Made by a program: the position numbers and the translations under genes
Assembly (NCBI RefSeq): GCF_000382385.1
Contig: NZ_KB908319.1
Span: 124,001-188,000 of the forward strand
Direction of reading: 5' to 3'
DNA from: Segatella maculosa DSM 19339 = JCM 15638
GTDB lineage: Bacteria; Bacteroidota; Bacteroidia; Bacteroidales; Bacteroidaceae
Length of the DNA: 64,000 nucleotides
Shown: positions 7,734 through 16,912 of the stretch, one piece after another
How the letters are laid out: each line of letters opens with the position of its first letter
How positions within the stretch are numbered: the first letter of the stretch is position 1
Notes under the pieces: model-generated
Databases searched by the model: none
What the model was told of the DNA's origin: nothing
What the model saw: only the letters and a program-made list of their open reading frames with translations

Positions 7734-8563
7734 TGGATTTCCTGCAAACGCTGATTATTTCGATTGTGGAGGGGCTGACAGAGTTCCTCCCTGTGTCGTC
7801 AACGGGCCACATGATCATTGCCCAAAACCTGTTGGGAGTGCCCCAAGGCGACCCATTCGTGCACGCTTTCACGTTCATTATCCAGTTCGGGGCCATTCTT
7901 TCGGTGGTGTGTCTCTATTGGAAACGCTTCTTTCAGATGCGTACCAAGCAAGAGTTCTTCGGCAAGATGAAGTTCTATGGGCTGCTGATAGTGGGTGTTG
8001 TTCCGGCGGTCATCGTCGGTTTGATAGCCAAGAAAAGCGGATTGCTTGACCGGTTGCTCGACAGCGTTGAGGTCGTGGCGGCGACCTTGGTCATTGGCGG
8101 CGTGTTCATGTTGTTCTGCGATCGCCTCTTCAACAAGGGCACCGAAGAGAACAAAGTCGATTGGATTCGTGCGCTGAAGATAGGTTGTTTCCAGTGCCTT
8201 TCGGTCATTCCGGGCATGAGTCGCAGCATGGCGACCATCGTGGGTGGCATGCAACAGCAGCTAACACGGCAGCGGGCGGCTGAGTTTTCCTTCTTTCTTG
8301 CGGTGCCAACTATGGCCGGTGCGACACTTCTCGACCTGCTGGATATGTTCAAAGAAGGCACGGATTGGGCCACAACACAGCACATCGAGACCCTCGTTTT
8401 GGGCTGTATTGTCGCCTTTATCGTGGCCATCTTGGCCATGAAATGGTTCGTCGGGTTCCTTGCAAAGTATGGTTTTAGGGCCTTTGGTTGGTACCGTATC
8501 ATTGTCGGAACAGTCATTTTGATACTTTTGGCAACAGGTCATTCGCTTGTAATGGTAGACTGA
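7733..8563 (+). CDS. uppP: Undecaprenyl-diphosphatase UppP (BacA)
   Basis: The 276-residue integral membrane protein has the two signature motifs of the BacA/UppP family: EGLTEFLPVSSTGH (residues 13-26) and PGMSRS (about residue 158). It dephosphorylates undecaprenyl pyrophosphate so the lipid carrier can be reused for peptidoglycan and glycan export. Its start codon overlaps the preceding stop (TGATG) and its own stop overlaps truB in the same way, showing tight translational coupling. Length is normal for the family. Confidence 0.95.
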   Translation: MDFLQTLIISIVEGLTEFLPVSSTGHMIIAQNLLGVPQGDPFVHAFTFIIQFGAILSVVCLYWKRFFQMRTKQEFFGKMKFYGLLIVGVVPAVIVGLIAKKSGLLDRLLDSVEVVAATLVIGGVFMLFCDRLFNKGTEENKVDWIRALKIGCFQCLSVIPGMSRSMATIVGGMQQQLTRQRAAEFSFFLAVPTMAGATLLDLLDMFKEGTDWATTQHIETLVLGCIVAFIVAILAMKWFVGFLAKYGFRAFGWYRIIVGTVILILLATGHSLVMVD

Positions 8564-9243
8564 TGGACTTCAAGACAGGAGAGGTTTTCGCGATAGACAA
8601 GCCTTATCGCATATCAAGTTTCGGTGCATTGGCCCACGTGCGCTATGTGCTTTCGCGTACATTAGGCTGCAAAGTGAAGATCGGTCACGCCGGAACGCTC
8701 GACCCGTTGGCCACGGGAGTGCTCGTTCTTTGCACGGGAAAGGCTACCAAACGCATTGAGGAATTCCAAGGAAACAGTAAGGAATACACCGCAACCTTGC
8801 AGCTCGGGGCCACTACGGCCAGCTATGACAGGGAGCATGAAGTCAATGCAACTTTCCCGACAGCACACATTTCGCAAGCGCTGATAGCCGAAACGCTGCC
8901 ACAATTCATCGGCGACATCGAGCAGATACCACCCACTTACAGTGCCGTGAAAGTGAACGGCGACCGGGCATATGAGTTACGTCGGGCCGGAGAAGAGGTG
9001 AAACTGAAGCCTAAGCAAGTCCATATTGATGAGATAGAAGTGACAAATTTCGATGCAGAAAAAATGCTGTTGAGCCTCAGGGTGGTGTGTGGAAAGGGCA
9101 CATATATCCGTGCTTTGGCCCGAGATTTGGGCCGCGCGTTGGGTAGTGGAGCCTATCTGACGGCCTTACGTCGCACGCGTGTGGGCGAGTTCACCGTTGA
9201 CAAGTGTCTCGACTACGAACATATCAGAGAATGGATAGAATAA
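8563..9243 (+). CDS. truB: tRNA pseudouridine(55) synthase TruB
   Basis: The 226-residue protein has the TruB catalytic motif HAGTLDPLATG with catalytic Asp47, plus YSAVK and the KGTYIR segment further on. It makes pseudouridine 55 in the T-loop of tRNAs. The start at 8563 (MDFKTGEVFAIDKP) overlaps the uppP stop; the frame is open further upstream, but that part is inside uppP. It lacks a long C-terminal PUA domain, as in the shorter TruB proteins. Confidence 0.95.
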   Translation: MDFKTGEVFAIDKPYRISSFGALAHVRYVLSRTLGCKVKIGHAGTLDPLATGVLVLCTGKATKRIEEFQGNSKEYTATLQLGATTASYDREHEVNATFPTAHISQALIAETLPQFIGDIEQIPPTYSAVKVNGDRAYELRRAGEEVKLKPKQVHIDEIEVTNFDAEKMLLSLRVVCGKGTYIRALARDLGRALGSGAYLTALRRTRVGEFTVDKCLDYEHIREWIE

Positions 9244-9268
9244 GAATTAAACTTAATAATAAAGATAT

Positions 9269-10435
9269 ATGAAGTTATCACAGTTCAAATTTAATCTGGA
9301 ACAGGAACAAGTAGCGCTCTATCCCCACAGCTTCACCCGCACATTCAAGAACGAAGACGGCACCACGGACAGCTTTCAGGTGACGCGACAAGACGAATGT
9401 CGGTTAATGGTCTTGCACAAACGGTCGGGCAAAATCGACATGTTCAAGAAAGACGCCGAGGGAAATCCCATTGAAGGAGCGTTCCTTGACTTCCGCAATA
9501 TCCTTGATTATTTCGACGAGGGTGACACCTTCATATTCAACGACACAAAGGTCTTCCCGGCCCGTCTCTATGGAACAAAGGAGAAGACCGACGCAAAAAT
9601 CGAGGTGTTCCTGCTCAGAGAGCTCAACCCGGAGATGCGTCTGTGGGACGTTCTCGTGGAGCCTGCCCGCAAAATCCGCATCGGTAACAAACTTTTCTTC
9701 GACGAAACGGGGACGATGGTGGCCGAAGTTATCGACAATACCACCAGCCGCGGCCGCACACTTCGATTCCTTTACGACTGCGACCACGATGAGTTCAAAC
9801 GCGAACTCTTCGCATTGGGAGAGGCTCCTTTGCCTCGTTATGTGATTGATAATCGCAAGGAACCGCATGCAACCGCAACCGATTTGGCCGACTTCCAGAC
9901 CGTTTTTGCCAAGCATGAAGGGGCGGTAACGGCTCCTGCAACAGGCCTTCATTTCAGCCGAGAACTGCTGAAACGCATGGAGATACGGGGCATTCACGAT
10001 GCCTATATCACGCTGCATTGCGGGCTTGGGAACTTCAATCCCATCGAAGTGGAAGACCTTACAAAGCACAAGATTGACTCGGAAAAGATGGTTATCTCAG
10101 CCAAAGCATGTGCTCGGGTGAACCAAACCAAGCGCGAAAGACACCACGTCTTGGCCGTAGGCGTCAGCGTGGTGAAGGCCACGGAGACTGCCGTTGGCAC
10201 CGATGGTATGCTGAAAGAGTATGACGGATGGACCAACAAGTTCATCTTCCCGCCTTATGATTTCGGCTTGGCCGACTCGATGGTGGCCAACTTCTACCAC
10301 CCCTTATCGACTCTTCTCATGGCTACGGCGGCCTTCGGTGGCTACGATGCCGTGATGGAATGCTATCGGTTGGCCTCCGAGAACGGCTACATGTTCGGCT
10401 GTTATGGCGACGCCTTGCTGATTTTAGACGATTGA
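9269..10435 (+). CDS. queA: S-adenosylmethionine:tRNA ribosyltransferase-isomerase QueA
   Basis: The 388-residue protein is QueA, which transfers the ribose of SAM to preQ1 in tRNA to give epoxyqueuosine. Recognisable segments are FNDTKVFPARLYGTKE, the WDVLVEPARKIRIG segment, ATGLHFS and LHCGLGNFNPI. It is longer than the enterobacterial enzyme (about 355 residues), mostly through an extended N-terminal region (about residues 20-75), a form I associate with Bacteroidales. Other queuosine genes are not in the window. It lies 25 bp after truB in the same operon. Confidence 0.94.
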   Translation: MKLSQFKFNLEQEQVALYPHSFTRTFKNEDGTTDSFQVTRQDECRLMVLHKRSGKIDMFKKDAEGNPIEGAFLDFRNILDYFDEGDTFIFNDTKVFPARLYGTKEKTDAKIEVFLLRELNPEMRLWDVLVEPARKIRIGNKLFFDETGTMVAEVIDNTTSRGRTLRFLYDCDHDEFKRELFALGEAPLPRYVIDNRKEPHATATDLADFQTVFAKHEGAVTAPATGLHFSRELLKRMEIRGIHDAYITLHCGLGNFNPIEVEDLTKHKIDSEKMVISAKACARVNQTKRERHHVLAVGVSVVKATETAVGTDGMLKEYDGWTNKFIFPPYDFGLADSMVANFYHPLSTLLMATAAFGGYDAVMECYRLASENGYMFGCYGDALLILDD

Positions 10436-10439
10436 TGGC

Positions 10440-10862
10440 TTGCTGACGGTGGCTTTACATACGGTTTATTTGGGGCTGGGCTCGAACATCGGAAACCGGA
10501 AACGCAACATGCGCGACGCTATCCAACTGCTTGAAACGGCTGTAGGAACGGTGAAGCGGCAGTCGGAAATGATTGAAACGGAGCCGTGGGGCTTTTGCTC
10601 GCCCAATCGGTTCATCAACATGTGCGTGTGCATCGAGACACGGTTGACACCTCGTCAACTACTTGAAGCCACGCGGGCGATCGAGAAGAAGATGGGGCGA
10701 ACGGTGAAATCCGACGTCAACGGGTATGCCGACCGCATCATCGACATCGACATTCTGCTTTATGATGACCTGCGAATCGACGAGGCTGATTTGCACATTC
10801 CCCATCCGCTGATGCACGAACGCGACTTTGTAATGATTCCACTCCGCGAGATTTTGGAGTGA
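10440..10862 (+). CDS. folK: 2-amino-4-hydroxy-6-hydroxymethyldihydropteridine pyrophosphokinase
   Basis: The protein of about 140 residues carries the HPPK signatures: GLGSNIGNR near the N-terminus, the ETEPWG segment, and IDIDILLYDD with the metal-binding Asp pair. It transfers pyrophosphate from ATP to the pterin in folate synthesis. No ATG lies at a suitable place: the frame can start at TTG 10440 or at GTG 10449 (VALHTVYLGLGSN), which fits the family N-terminus slightly better. It is the last gene of the operon, 4 bp after queA, and is followed by a strong terminator. Confidence 0.92.
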   Translation: MLTVALHTVYLGLGSNIGNRKRNMRDAIQLLETAVGTVKRQSEMIETEPWGFCSPNRFINMCVCIETRLTPRQLLEATRAIEKKMGRTVKSDVNGYADRIIDIDILLYDDLRIDEADLHIPHPLMHERDFVMIPLREILE

Positions 10863-10873
10863 GAACAAGACAA

Positions 10874-10911
10874 AAGAAATCCCGAAACGCTTGCGAGTTT
10901 CGGGATTTCTT
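10874..10911. terminator. Bidirectional terminator between folK and rpsO
   Basis: A perfect 15-bp inverted repeat (AAGAAATCCCGAAAC at 10874-10888, GTTTCGGGATTTCTT at 10897-10911) with an 8-nt loop sits between convergent genes, flanked by A and T runs on the two sides. Confidence 0.88.
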
Positions 10912-10930
10912 ATTTGTTCTTCCGACCGGT

Positions 10931-11200
10931 TTACTTGCGCAGGCCGAGCGCCTTGATGATGGCACGATAGCGATTGATGTCGCGGTCGTAGAGATAATCA
11001 AGCAAAGCGCGACGCTTTCCAACGAGCTTTGTCAGCGAACGCGTGGTGACATTGTCTTTGTGATGGGTCTTCACATGCTCTGTCAAGTGCTTGATGCGGA
11101 GCGTGAACAGCGCAATCTGACTCTCTGCAGAGCCCGTGTCGGTGGTCGACTTGCCGTACTGGCCGAAGATTTCCTGCTTTTTTGCTTTGTCTAAATACAT
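10931..11200 (-). CDS. rpsO: 30S ribosomal protein S15
   Basis: The 89-residue protein is S15, which binds the central domain of 16S rRNA early in small-subunit assembly. The conserved DTGSAESQIA segment, the HxxxHHKD motif and LVGKRRxLLDYL are all present. Size is exact for the family. It is monocistronic, with a -7 box about 115 bp upstream, leaving a leader long enough for autoregulation by S15; I see no clear structure there. Confidence 0.98.
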   Translation of the reverse strand: MYLDKAKKQEIFGQYGKSTTDTGSAESQIALFTLRIKHLTEHVKTHHKDNVTTRSLTKLVGKRRALLDYLYDRDINRYRAIIKALGLRK

Positions 11201-11313
11201 AGCTTGAATGAATTGATTAAATGAAGTTGCATCATTACATCCTTCAAGAGCCGGGCTGCCTTAATCACAACAGCTGCACAATCGAATGCATCGGAGTTTC
11301 CGAAGATGCGCTG

Positions 11314-11321
11314 CAAAGGTA
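11314..11321 (-). promoter_or_regulatory. -7 box of rpsO
   Basis: TACCTTTG reads from 11321 to 11314, giving a leader of roughly 105-110 nt before the rpsO start at 11200. Confidence 0.5.
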
Positions 11322-11405
11322 GCAATAAAAGTCTGAAACCCGAAGCATGGCACGATAAGTTTACCGCTTTGTAACGTTCTTTAACGAAGAAGAGCCTGCG
11401 TCGGG

Positions 11406-13610
11406 TCATTCCAACGGGGGTGACATGCGCGGCAGCGGAGCCTGTCTTGCGGTGCCGAACCAGCTGTCGTAAATCTCACGGGCCATTTGCCTGACGGCCT
11501 TACAGGCCTTCGGAAAAACTATCTTCGTTATCTCCGGCTCTATCCAACGGCGTTCGAAAGCTTCGATTTCCTTGTCGCAGGCTTTAGCATCAAGCGGCTG
11601 TTTCAGTCTGACGGCACGCCTGACGTGGGCCGTAAAGATATGCCAACGCTGCTTGTAATACGAGGAAACGAGGCCCGCCCAAGTGCGGTTGGCGTAGTCG
11701 GTGAGCTGTCTGCTGTCGCCCCACACGGTAATCAGCGTGCGGGCATTGCGCTCGTAATAGTCCTTTTCGGCCGCCGTCGCGCCGAAGCCACGTGCATCTT
11801 CAATCCATTTCCGCAACGAGAATTCCTCGCTGCAGGCCAGCAATCGGTCGAGATCGTCGAGCATCTTGTCCATGCGACAGGCATAGTAATCGACGGAGTC
11901 CGAGCGCTGCGAGAGATAAGCCCGATGGAGTCCGTCGCGCTCGAAGGCGAAGAAATCGCCCAGCACCTGCCGCCCCACGTTCACGATATCATATAGGTGT
12001 TCGCGCTTATCGGAGTCGATATCCAGCAACGTCCTCCACACGCCGAGCAGTTCATCAGGATAGGTGATGTTGAGATAGCGGGCCTCGAACGACGGACGGG
12101 CGCACACCACGGTGCCCGACTCATTGACATAGCTCGGCATGATGCGGTCGAAGAGCACCTGCCACGCCGTGCGGCCGGCCGCCGAGGCAAAACCCACACG
12201 ACGGTCGGCCATATGGTGAAGCCAGTCGCGGTCGGTCGTCCCGCAGTCCCACGCTTTGTCGAACACGAAAGCATAGAAGTCGGGATTGACGCCGAAGCCC
12301 TCCATCGTCGCCCCCACCCCGGCCATGTTACCGCCCTGCGCGATGGCGGCGTCGAGCCGCGACGACACCTTGCCGACGTCGCCCTGCAGCATCGTGTTGC
12401 CGCCGAAGTTGCCCAGCACGCAGGCGATATACGGCCTGCCGTAGAAGCTCTCAGTAAGTCGCCACAGCTCCGTGTGGTCGATATAATAGTCGAGCAGCAG
12501 TGCCCGGTCTTTCGGAATGCCACTCAGATAGGCGCGGATTGCGTCGGGCGTCCAATGCTTCCGGTCGTTGTAGAAGAGCCACCCCATCTGCACCCAGACG
12601 CTTTGCGGGTCGGTCTTGTCGAGCGACGCGTGGATATGACGGGCCAGCATGCACAGCGTGTCGGGCGACCAACTGGGTGGTTGCACCTCGTTGAAGCTGT
12701 CGAGACAATACAAATGGTCTGTCCCGAACATGCGGCGCTGTTCATCGAGAAAAGACTTCTGCAGCTTGCCGAAGCGCGGGTCGGTCGGCGACAGGAAGTA
12801 CGTGCGATACGCCTGCCCGAAACCACCCCACTGCCCGACTTCGGTTATCCGCGCCTCGGGGTGCAGAAGCTTGTAGTCGAGGGGCACGCTGCCGTTGAAG
12901 GCCGGCAGCACGGGCCGCATGCCAAACTCCCGCTCGCGCTGCAGTATACGCCGCTGCAGGTCGGCCTGTCCGTCAATCCACGACTGTGGCAGCGGACCTT
13001 GCCAACCGTTGATGTTGAGCATACGGTGCCACGGAAGATGGGCCGGCCCCGTGAAGAAGCGCGCCAGATGGCGGGCGGTCAGCCCTTCGCGTCGCCAAAC
13101 GCGCTGCCACACGGCCTCGGTGCCCGTGATGGCCAACGGCATCGTCACGCCGTTCAGTGCCATCCAATCAATCAGCCGCTCCCAGTCGGCCCACCGCCAC
13201 CACGGCATGGTGTAGCCGAACGTACAATAGTTGAGGAAGAAACGCTCGCCCACGCGCGCCCTGCCCGTCATCGTGCGGCTCACGCGGGGCAGCTCCCGAG
13301 GCAGCACGATGGGGTTTATACGCCGCCACGACACCTCCGTCAGGCAATACCGACGCAGGTAGTGGTTCAGCCCGACGGCCATGGCAATGGCGCTGCGGCC
13401 CGTGATGACGATGCGCCGACCCTCGCTCCGGACGGTGAAACGCTCGACCGTGTCGGCCGTCAACTCGAACCTGAAGCGGTCGGCATGTGCAGGTGCGATG
13501 CGGCTCACCAGCCCGCGCATCGCACGGCACGCTTCACCGCCGTTCGCCCAACCGCGACCGGCAAGGCACGACAGCACGAACACGAGCAAATAGAACTTCA
13601 TTCTTTTCAT
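11406..13610 (-). CDS. Alpha-N-acetylglucosaminidase, GH89
   Basis: The 734-residue protein is a NAGLU-type GH89 enzyme, which removes terminal alpha-linked GlcNAc, known from heparan sulfate and from GlcNAc-alpha-1,4-Gal caps on gastric mucin. A signal peptide (MKRMKFYLLVFVLSCLAGRGWA) sends it across the inner membrane. Then come the N-terminal NAGLU domain (about 25-100), the catalytic barrel (about 110-440) with FLNYCTFGYTMPWW, ITGTEAVWQ and the GATMEGFGVNPDFY segment, and the helical C-terminal domain. An ATG at 13646 would place 12 residues before the signal, so I use 13610. The region is GC-richer than its surroundings. No SusC/D pair lies nearby. Confidence 0.92.
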   Translation of the reverse strand: MKRMKFYLLVFVLSCLAGRGWANGGEACRAMRGLVSRIAPAHADRFRFELTADTVERFTVRSEGRRIVITGRSAIAMAVGLNHYLRRYCLTEVSWRRINPIVLPRELPRVSRTMTGRARVGERFFLNYCTFGYTMPWWRWADWERLIDWMALNGVTMPLAITGTEAVWQRVWRREGLTARHLARFFTGPAHLPWHRMLNINGWQGPLPQSWIDGQADLQRRILQREREFGMRPVLPAFNGSVPLDYKLLHPEARITEVGQWGGFGQAYRTYFLSPTDPRFGKLQKSFLDEQRRMFGTDHLYCLDSFNEVQPPSWSPDTLCMLARHIHASLDKTDPQSVWVQMGWLFYNDRKHWTPDAIRAYLSGIPKDRALLLDYYIDHTELWRLTESFYGRPYIACVLGNFGGNTMLQGDVGKVSSRLDAAIAQGGNMAGVGATMEGFGVNPDFYAFVFDKAWDCGTTDRDWLHHMADRRVGFASAAGRTAWQVLFDRIMPSYVNESGTVVCARPSFEARYLNITYPDELLGVWRTLLDIDSDKREHLYDIVNVGRQVLGDFFAFERDGLHRAYLSQRSDSVDYYACRMDKMLDDLDRLLACSEEFSLRKWIEDARGFGATAAEKDYYERNARTLITVWGDSRQLTDYANRTWAGLVSSYYKQRWHIFTAHVRRAVRLKQPLDAKACDKEIEAFERRWIEPEITKIVFPKACKAVRQMAREIYDSWFGTARQAPLPRMSPPLE

Positions 13611-13811
13611 AACGACATGTATTACGTTGGTTCGCGGCACGTGCACGGGCCTCGCCCGCCATGTGCCTCTGCGTAGGGGTTAGACACGTGCATGACCCGT
13701 TTATAACTCCGTCGCTCCGCTTTTAATCTTCGTTCACAAACGAGGCGCCACGCGCAGCGAAACGCGCCCGATGCCGACCTCGTCCGCAGCACTCGCAGTG
13801 TTCCAACAGAG

Positions 13812-14081
13812 TTCCATGGCTTGGAACACACAGTTCCAGTACATGGAACGCACAGTTCCAGTATATGGAACTCACAGTTCCAGTATATGGAACGCTCGGC
13901 TCCACGTATATGAAACATCGTCCCACGCAGATGGAACATGCAATTCCACGTAGGTGGGACACATAGTTCCACGTAGGTGGAACGCACAATTCCACATAGA
14001 TGGGACATACAGTTCCACGTATGTGAAACACACAGTTCCACGTATGTGGAACGCACGGTCTCACGTATGTGGAACGCTTGT
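13812..14081. repeat. Palindromic tandem array 4 (12 units, 22-23 bp)
   Basis: Twelve units begin near 13812, 13834, 13856, 13878, 13900, 13921, 13944, 13967, 13990, 14013, 14036 and 14059. The first part has a 22-bp pitch and the second 23 bp. Units are short inverted repeats: GTTCCAGTATATGGAAC in the left half, GTTCCACGTATGTGGAAC in the right half. Arms vary between units, yet most still pair. It lies in the 796-bp gap (13611-14406) between the GH89 gene and the FHS transporter, upstream of the transporter promoter. Open frames across it are by-products of the repeat. Function unknown. Confidence 0.92.
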
Positions 14082-14273
14082 GACACGCGGCAGTAACTTT
14101 GGTACTCCACATCAGTAAATACGATTCCTCATCGCTGAGACGCTCCGTTCCAGCCCATGAAACGCGAGGGAGACGGGCGCCGGCACTCTTTCGGGGGCAG
14201 CATCGGGGCCGCTCAGACGCGCCGGCGGACGGATTGAGGCGCAATGGACGGCGCAATATTTTCGGCATAATCG

Positions 14274-14304
14274 TTGTTTTTCTGCGACATTTGATTTATA
14301 TTTG
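14274..14304 (+). promoter_or_regulatory. Promoter of the sugar transporter
   Basis: A -33 TTG (14274-14276) and a -7 TATATTTG (14297-14304) with 20-bp spacing lie about 100 bp before the start codon at 14407. Confidence 0.65.
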
Positions 14305-14406
14305 CACCTGATTCATCAAATGAGAGGTTATGGAACTGCATCTGGCAGAGCGCGCCATAAACCATCTCGCAGACAGGCATGAACGCAATTTGATTTACAT
14401 TGAACG

Positions 14407-15618
14407 ATGAACAAACCCGGCCTTACGAACAAGCAATACGTCGTCCCATTCGTGCTCATCACGTCGCTCTTCTTCCTTTGGGGCTTTGCGAGGGCGATTC
14501 TTGACGTGCTGAACAAGCATTTCCAAAACACGCTCGATATCAGCATCACCGAGTCGTCGTTGATTCAAGTGACCACGTATTTGGGTTACTTTCTGACGGC
14601 GATTCCGGCCGGGTGGTTCATCAATCGGCACGGATATCGGCTGGGCGTGGTGGTCGGTCTGATGCTTTTCGGGCTCGGCTCGCTGCTGTTTATCCCTTGT
14701 GCGGCCATGAATACGTTCTACGCTTTCTTGGGTGCTTTGTTCGTTATCGGCTGCGGTCTGGTGTTCTTAGAGACCGCCGCCAATCCCTATGTGACCGAGT
14801 TGGGCGAGCGAGCAACGGCAACCAGCCGGCTCAACTTCTCGCAGTCGTTCAACGGTCTGGGCAGTCTTTTCGCCACATTCGTCATGGGACAGTTTTTCTT
14901 CGGCGGCCATGTGGCAGACAACCATGCGGTGATTCCCTACACGGTCTTGGGCATCTTGGTGCTCATCATCGCCTTGGTTTTCTCGCGGGTCAGCCTGCCC
15001 GAGATTCGACATGAGGAGACCGAGGAAGACAAAATCAAGGGAACACGCATCATGAAGCTGTTCCGCAGGCACCCGATGTTCGTCTTCGGACTCTTCGCTT
15101 TGCTGGCTTACGAGGTCGCAGAGATATCCATCAACAGCTACTTTATCAACTTCGTTACGGGCCAAGGTTGGCTGAATGACAACATGGCCAGCATCGTTCT
15201 GACGGTCGCCCTGGCCTTTTTCATGGTGGGACGCTTCGTGGGCAGCTGGGTCATGCGGCGTGTTCGGGCCGAGAAAACGCTGCTGGTTTGCGCCATGGGG
15301 AGCGTGGTTTGCATGGTTTGCGTGCTGCTCGACATCGGCAGCGTCTCCATGATTGCCATCTGTTGCAACTATCTTTTCGAGGCCATCATGTTCCCGACGA
15401 TCTTCTCTTTGGCCTTAGACGGCCTCGGAAACCTCAAGAAAAGCGCGGCTTCCCTGCTGATGATGACGCCCATCGGCGGCTGCGGTTTCTTGCTGATGGG
15501 GCTGATTGCCGACGGTTCCAACCTTGTTATCCCTTTCCTTATCCCTTTCTTCGGCTACTTCATCGTGCTGCTTTTCGCCTCAGAACTGACGCGGAAGCAC
15601 CACGAAGTGAGGGTCTGA
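14407..15618 (+). CDS. FHS-family sugar:H+ symporter (FucP/GluP-like MFS)
   Basis: The 403-residue protein has about 12 membrane helices and belongs to the fucose-galactose-glucose-H+ symporter family of the MFS. Typical segments are FFLWGFARAILDVLNKHFQ in helix 1 and the FLETAANPY-VTELG motif after helix 4. It imports a hexose by proton symport across the inner membrane. The substrate cannot be fixed: fucose, glucose, galactose or GlcNAc are all possible, and the GH89 gene and murQ nearby make an amino sugar plausible. An open frame continues into fba and murQ territory, but each has its own signals. Confidence 0.88.
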   Translation: MNKPGLTNKQYVVPFVLITSLFFLWGFARAILDVLNKHFQNTLDISITESSLIQVTTYLGYFLTAIPAGWFINRHGYRLGVVVGLMLFGLGSLLFIPCAAMNTFYAFLGALFVIGCGLVFLETAANPYVTELGERATATSRLNFSQSFNGLGSLFATFVMGQFFFGGHVADNHAVIPYTVLGILVLIIALVFSRVSLPEIRHEETEEDKIKGTRIMKLFRRHPMFVFGLFALLAYEVAEISINSYFINFVTGQGWLNDNMASIVLTVALAFFMVGRFVGSWVMRRVRAEKTLLVCAMGSVVCMVCVLLDIGSVSMIAICCNYLFEAIMFPTIFSLALDGLGNLKKSAASLLMMTPIGGCGFLLMGLIADGSNLVIPFLIPFFGYFIVLLFASELTRKHHEVRV

Positions 15619-15724
15619 GCCTTCTGACCTTCCCATTTCCGTGTGGCAACAGCAGCCATTCGTCTTGATTTCATGCAGTGTTAAAGTTTTTAACCTCGGC
15701 TTGTAAGAAAAAAAGGAGCCAACA

Positions 15725-15756
15725 TTTGGTTCCATCAAAAGAAAATGTTACATTTG
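15725..15756 (+). promoter_or_regulatory. Promoter of fba
   Basis: A -33 TTTG (15725-15728) and a -7 TACATTTG (15749-15756) with 20-bp spacing match the Bacteroidota consensus very well, 65 bp before the start codon. Confidence 0.75.
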
Positions 15757-15821
15757 CAAACGTATAAGATTGGTTGCCAATCCTATTCAGGTAACTTATT
15801 TATAAACATAATATTTTAATT

Positions 15822-16832
15822 ATGGCAGTTAGTTATAAAGAACTAGGTCTCGTCAATACGCGCGAGATGTTCAAGAGAGCAGTGAACGGAGGTTATGCAA
15901 TTCCCGCGTTCAACTTCAACAATTTGGAACAGCTTCAGGCTATTATCACGGCCTCGGCTCAGCTGAAATCTCCTGTTATCCTGCAGGTTTCGAAAGGTGC
16001 CCGCAACTATGCAAACCCCACATTGCTGCGTTATATGGCAGAAGGAGCGGTTGCATATGCTAAGGAATTGGGCTGCAAACACCCCGAAATCGTGCTCCAT
16101 TTGGACCACGGAGACACCTTTGAGCTCGTCAAAGACTGCGTAGACATGGGCTTTTCTTCAGTGATGATCGATGCTTCTTCCAAGCCTTACGAAGAGAATA
16201 TCGCGCTAACGAAGAAGTGTGTTGAGTATGCACACAAGTTTGATGTGACCGTTGAGGCCGAACTTGGCGTGCTTGCCGGTGTGGAAGATGAGGTTGCTTC
16301 GGAGGAATCTCACTACACCAAGCCCGAAGAAGTGATTGACTTTTCAAAGCGTTCCGGCTGCGACAGTCTCGCTATCTCCATCGGTACGTCTCACGGTGCC
16401 TACAAGTTCAAGCCCGAACAGTGCACACGTGACCCGAAGACAGGACGCTTAGTGCCTCCTCCTTTGGCTTTCGATGTGTTGGCAGAGATTGAGAAGAAGC
16501 TCCCCGGATTCCCCATTGTGCTCCACGGTTCTTCCTCCGTTCCGCAGAAATATGTGGACATTATCAACCGATATGGAGGCAAATTGCCCGACGCTGTGGG
16601 CATTCCTGAAGAGCAATTACGCAAGGCTTCGAAGAGTGCCGTATGTAAGATTAACATCGATTCTGACTCTCGTTTGGCCTATACGGCAGGCGTTCGCGAG
16701 ACCTTGGCCAACCATCCTGACTACTTCGATCCGCGTCAATACGGCAAAGTTGCACGCGATTACATGACCGAAATGTACAAGGAGAAGATCACCGACGTGC
16801 TCGGTTCTGACAATAAATTGGCTCAATTGTAA
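15822..16832 (+). CDS. fba: Class II fructose-bisphosphate aldolase
   Basis: The 336-residue enzyme splits fructose 1,6-bisphosphate into two triose phosphates in glycolysis. It is a zinc-dependent class II aldolase: the metal-binding and catalytic segments HLDHGDT, EAELGVLAG, SIGTSHGAYKF and IVLHGSSSVP are present in order. Its length and the MAVSYKELGLVNTREMFK start match the Bacteroidales type. It has a strong promoter and is followed by a good terminator, so it is a single-gene unit. Confidence 0.97.
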   Translation: MAVSYKELGLVNTREMFKRAVNGGYAIPAFNFNNLEQLQAIITASAQLKSPVILQVSKGARNYANPTLLRYMAEGAVAYAKELGCKHPEIVLHLDHGDTFELVKDCVDMGFSSVMIDASSKPYEENIALTKKCVEYAHKFDVTVEAELGVLAGVEDEVASEESHYTKPEEVIDFSKRSGCDSLAISIGTSHGAYKFKPEQCTRDPKTGRLVPPPLAFDVLAEIEKKLPGFPIVLHGSSSVPQKYVDIINRYGGKLPDAVGIPEEQLRKASKSAVCKINIDSDSRLAYTAGVRETLANHPDYFDPRQYGKVARDYMTEMYKEKITDVLGSDNKLAQL

Positions 16833-16865
16833 GCAAGAAACGGCTTCCGGGCCGACTAATATAAT

Positions 16866-16898
16866 AAAGGTGGGAGCAGCAATGTTCCCACCTTTTTT
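16866..16898 (+). terminator. Terminator of fba
   Basis: AAAGGTGGGA (16866-16875) pairs with TCCCACCTTT (16886-16895) across a 10-nt loop and runs into six T residues. Confidence 0.88.
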
Positions 16899-16912
16899 CA
16901 TAACTATGCCTT

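Noticed and set aside
11997..13676. 559-residue plus-strand open frame
   Set aside because: It is antisense to the well-supported GH89 gene in a GC-rich region, where antisense frames stay open.
13812..14081. Genuine parS cluster
   Set aside because: The half-sites match, but they are 4 bp further apart than in parS, and the left-hand units lack the CAC/GTG core.
13622..14268. Cysteine- and tryptophan-rich frames across array 4
   Set aside because: They are translations of the 22-23 bp palindromic repeat, with no ribosome site, signal or family.
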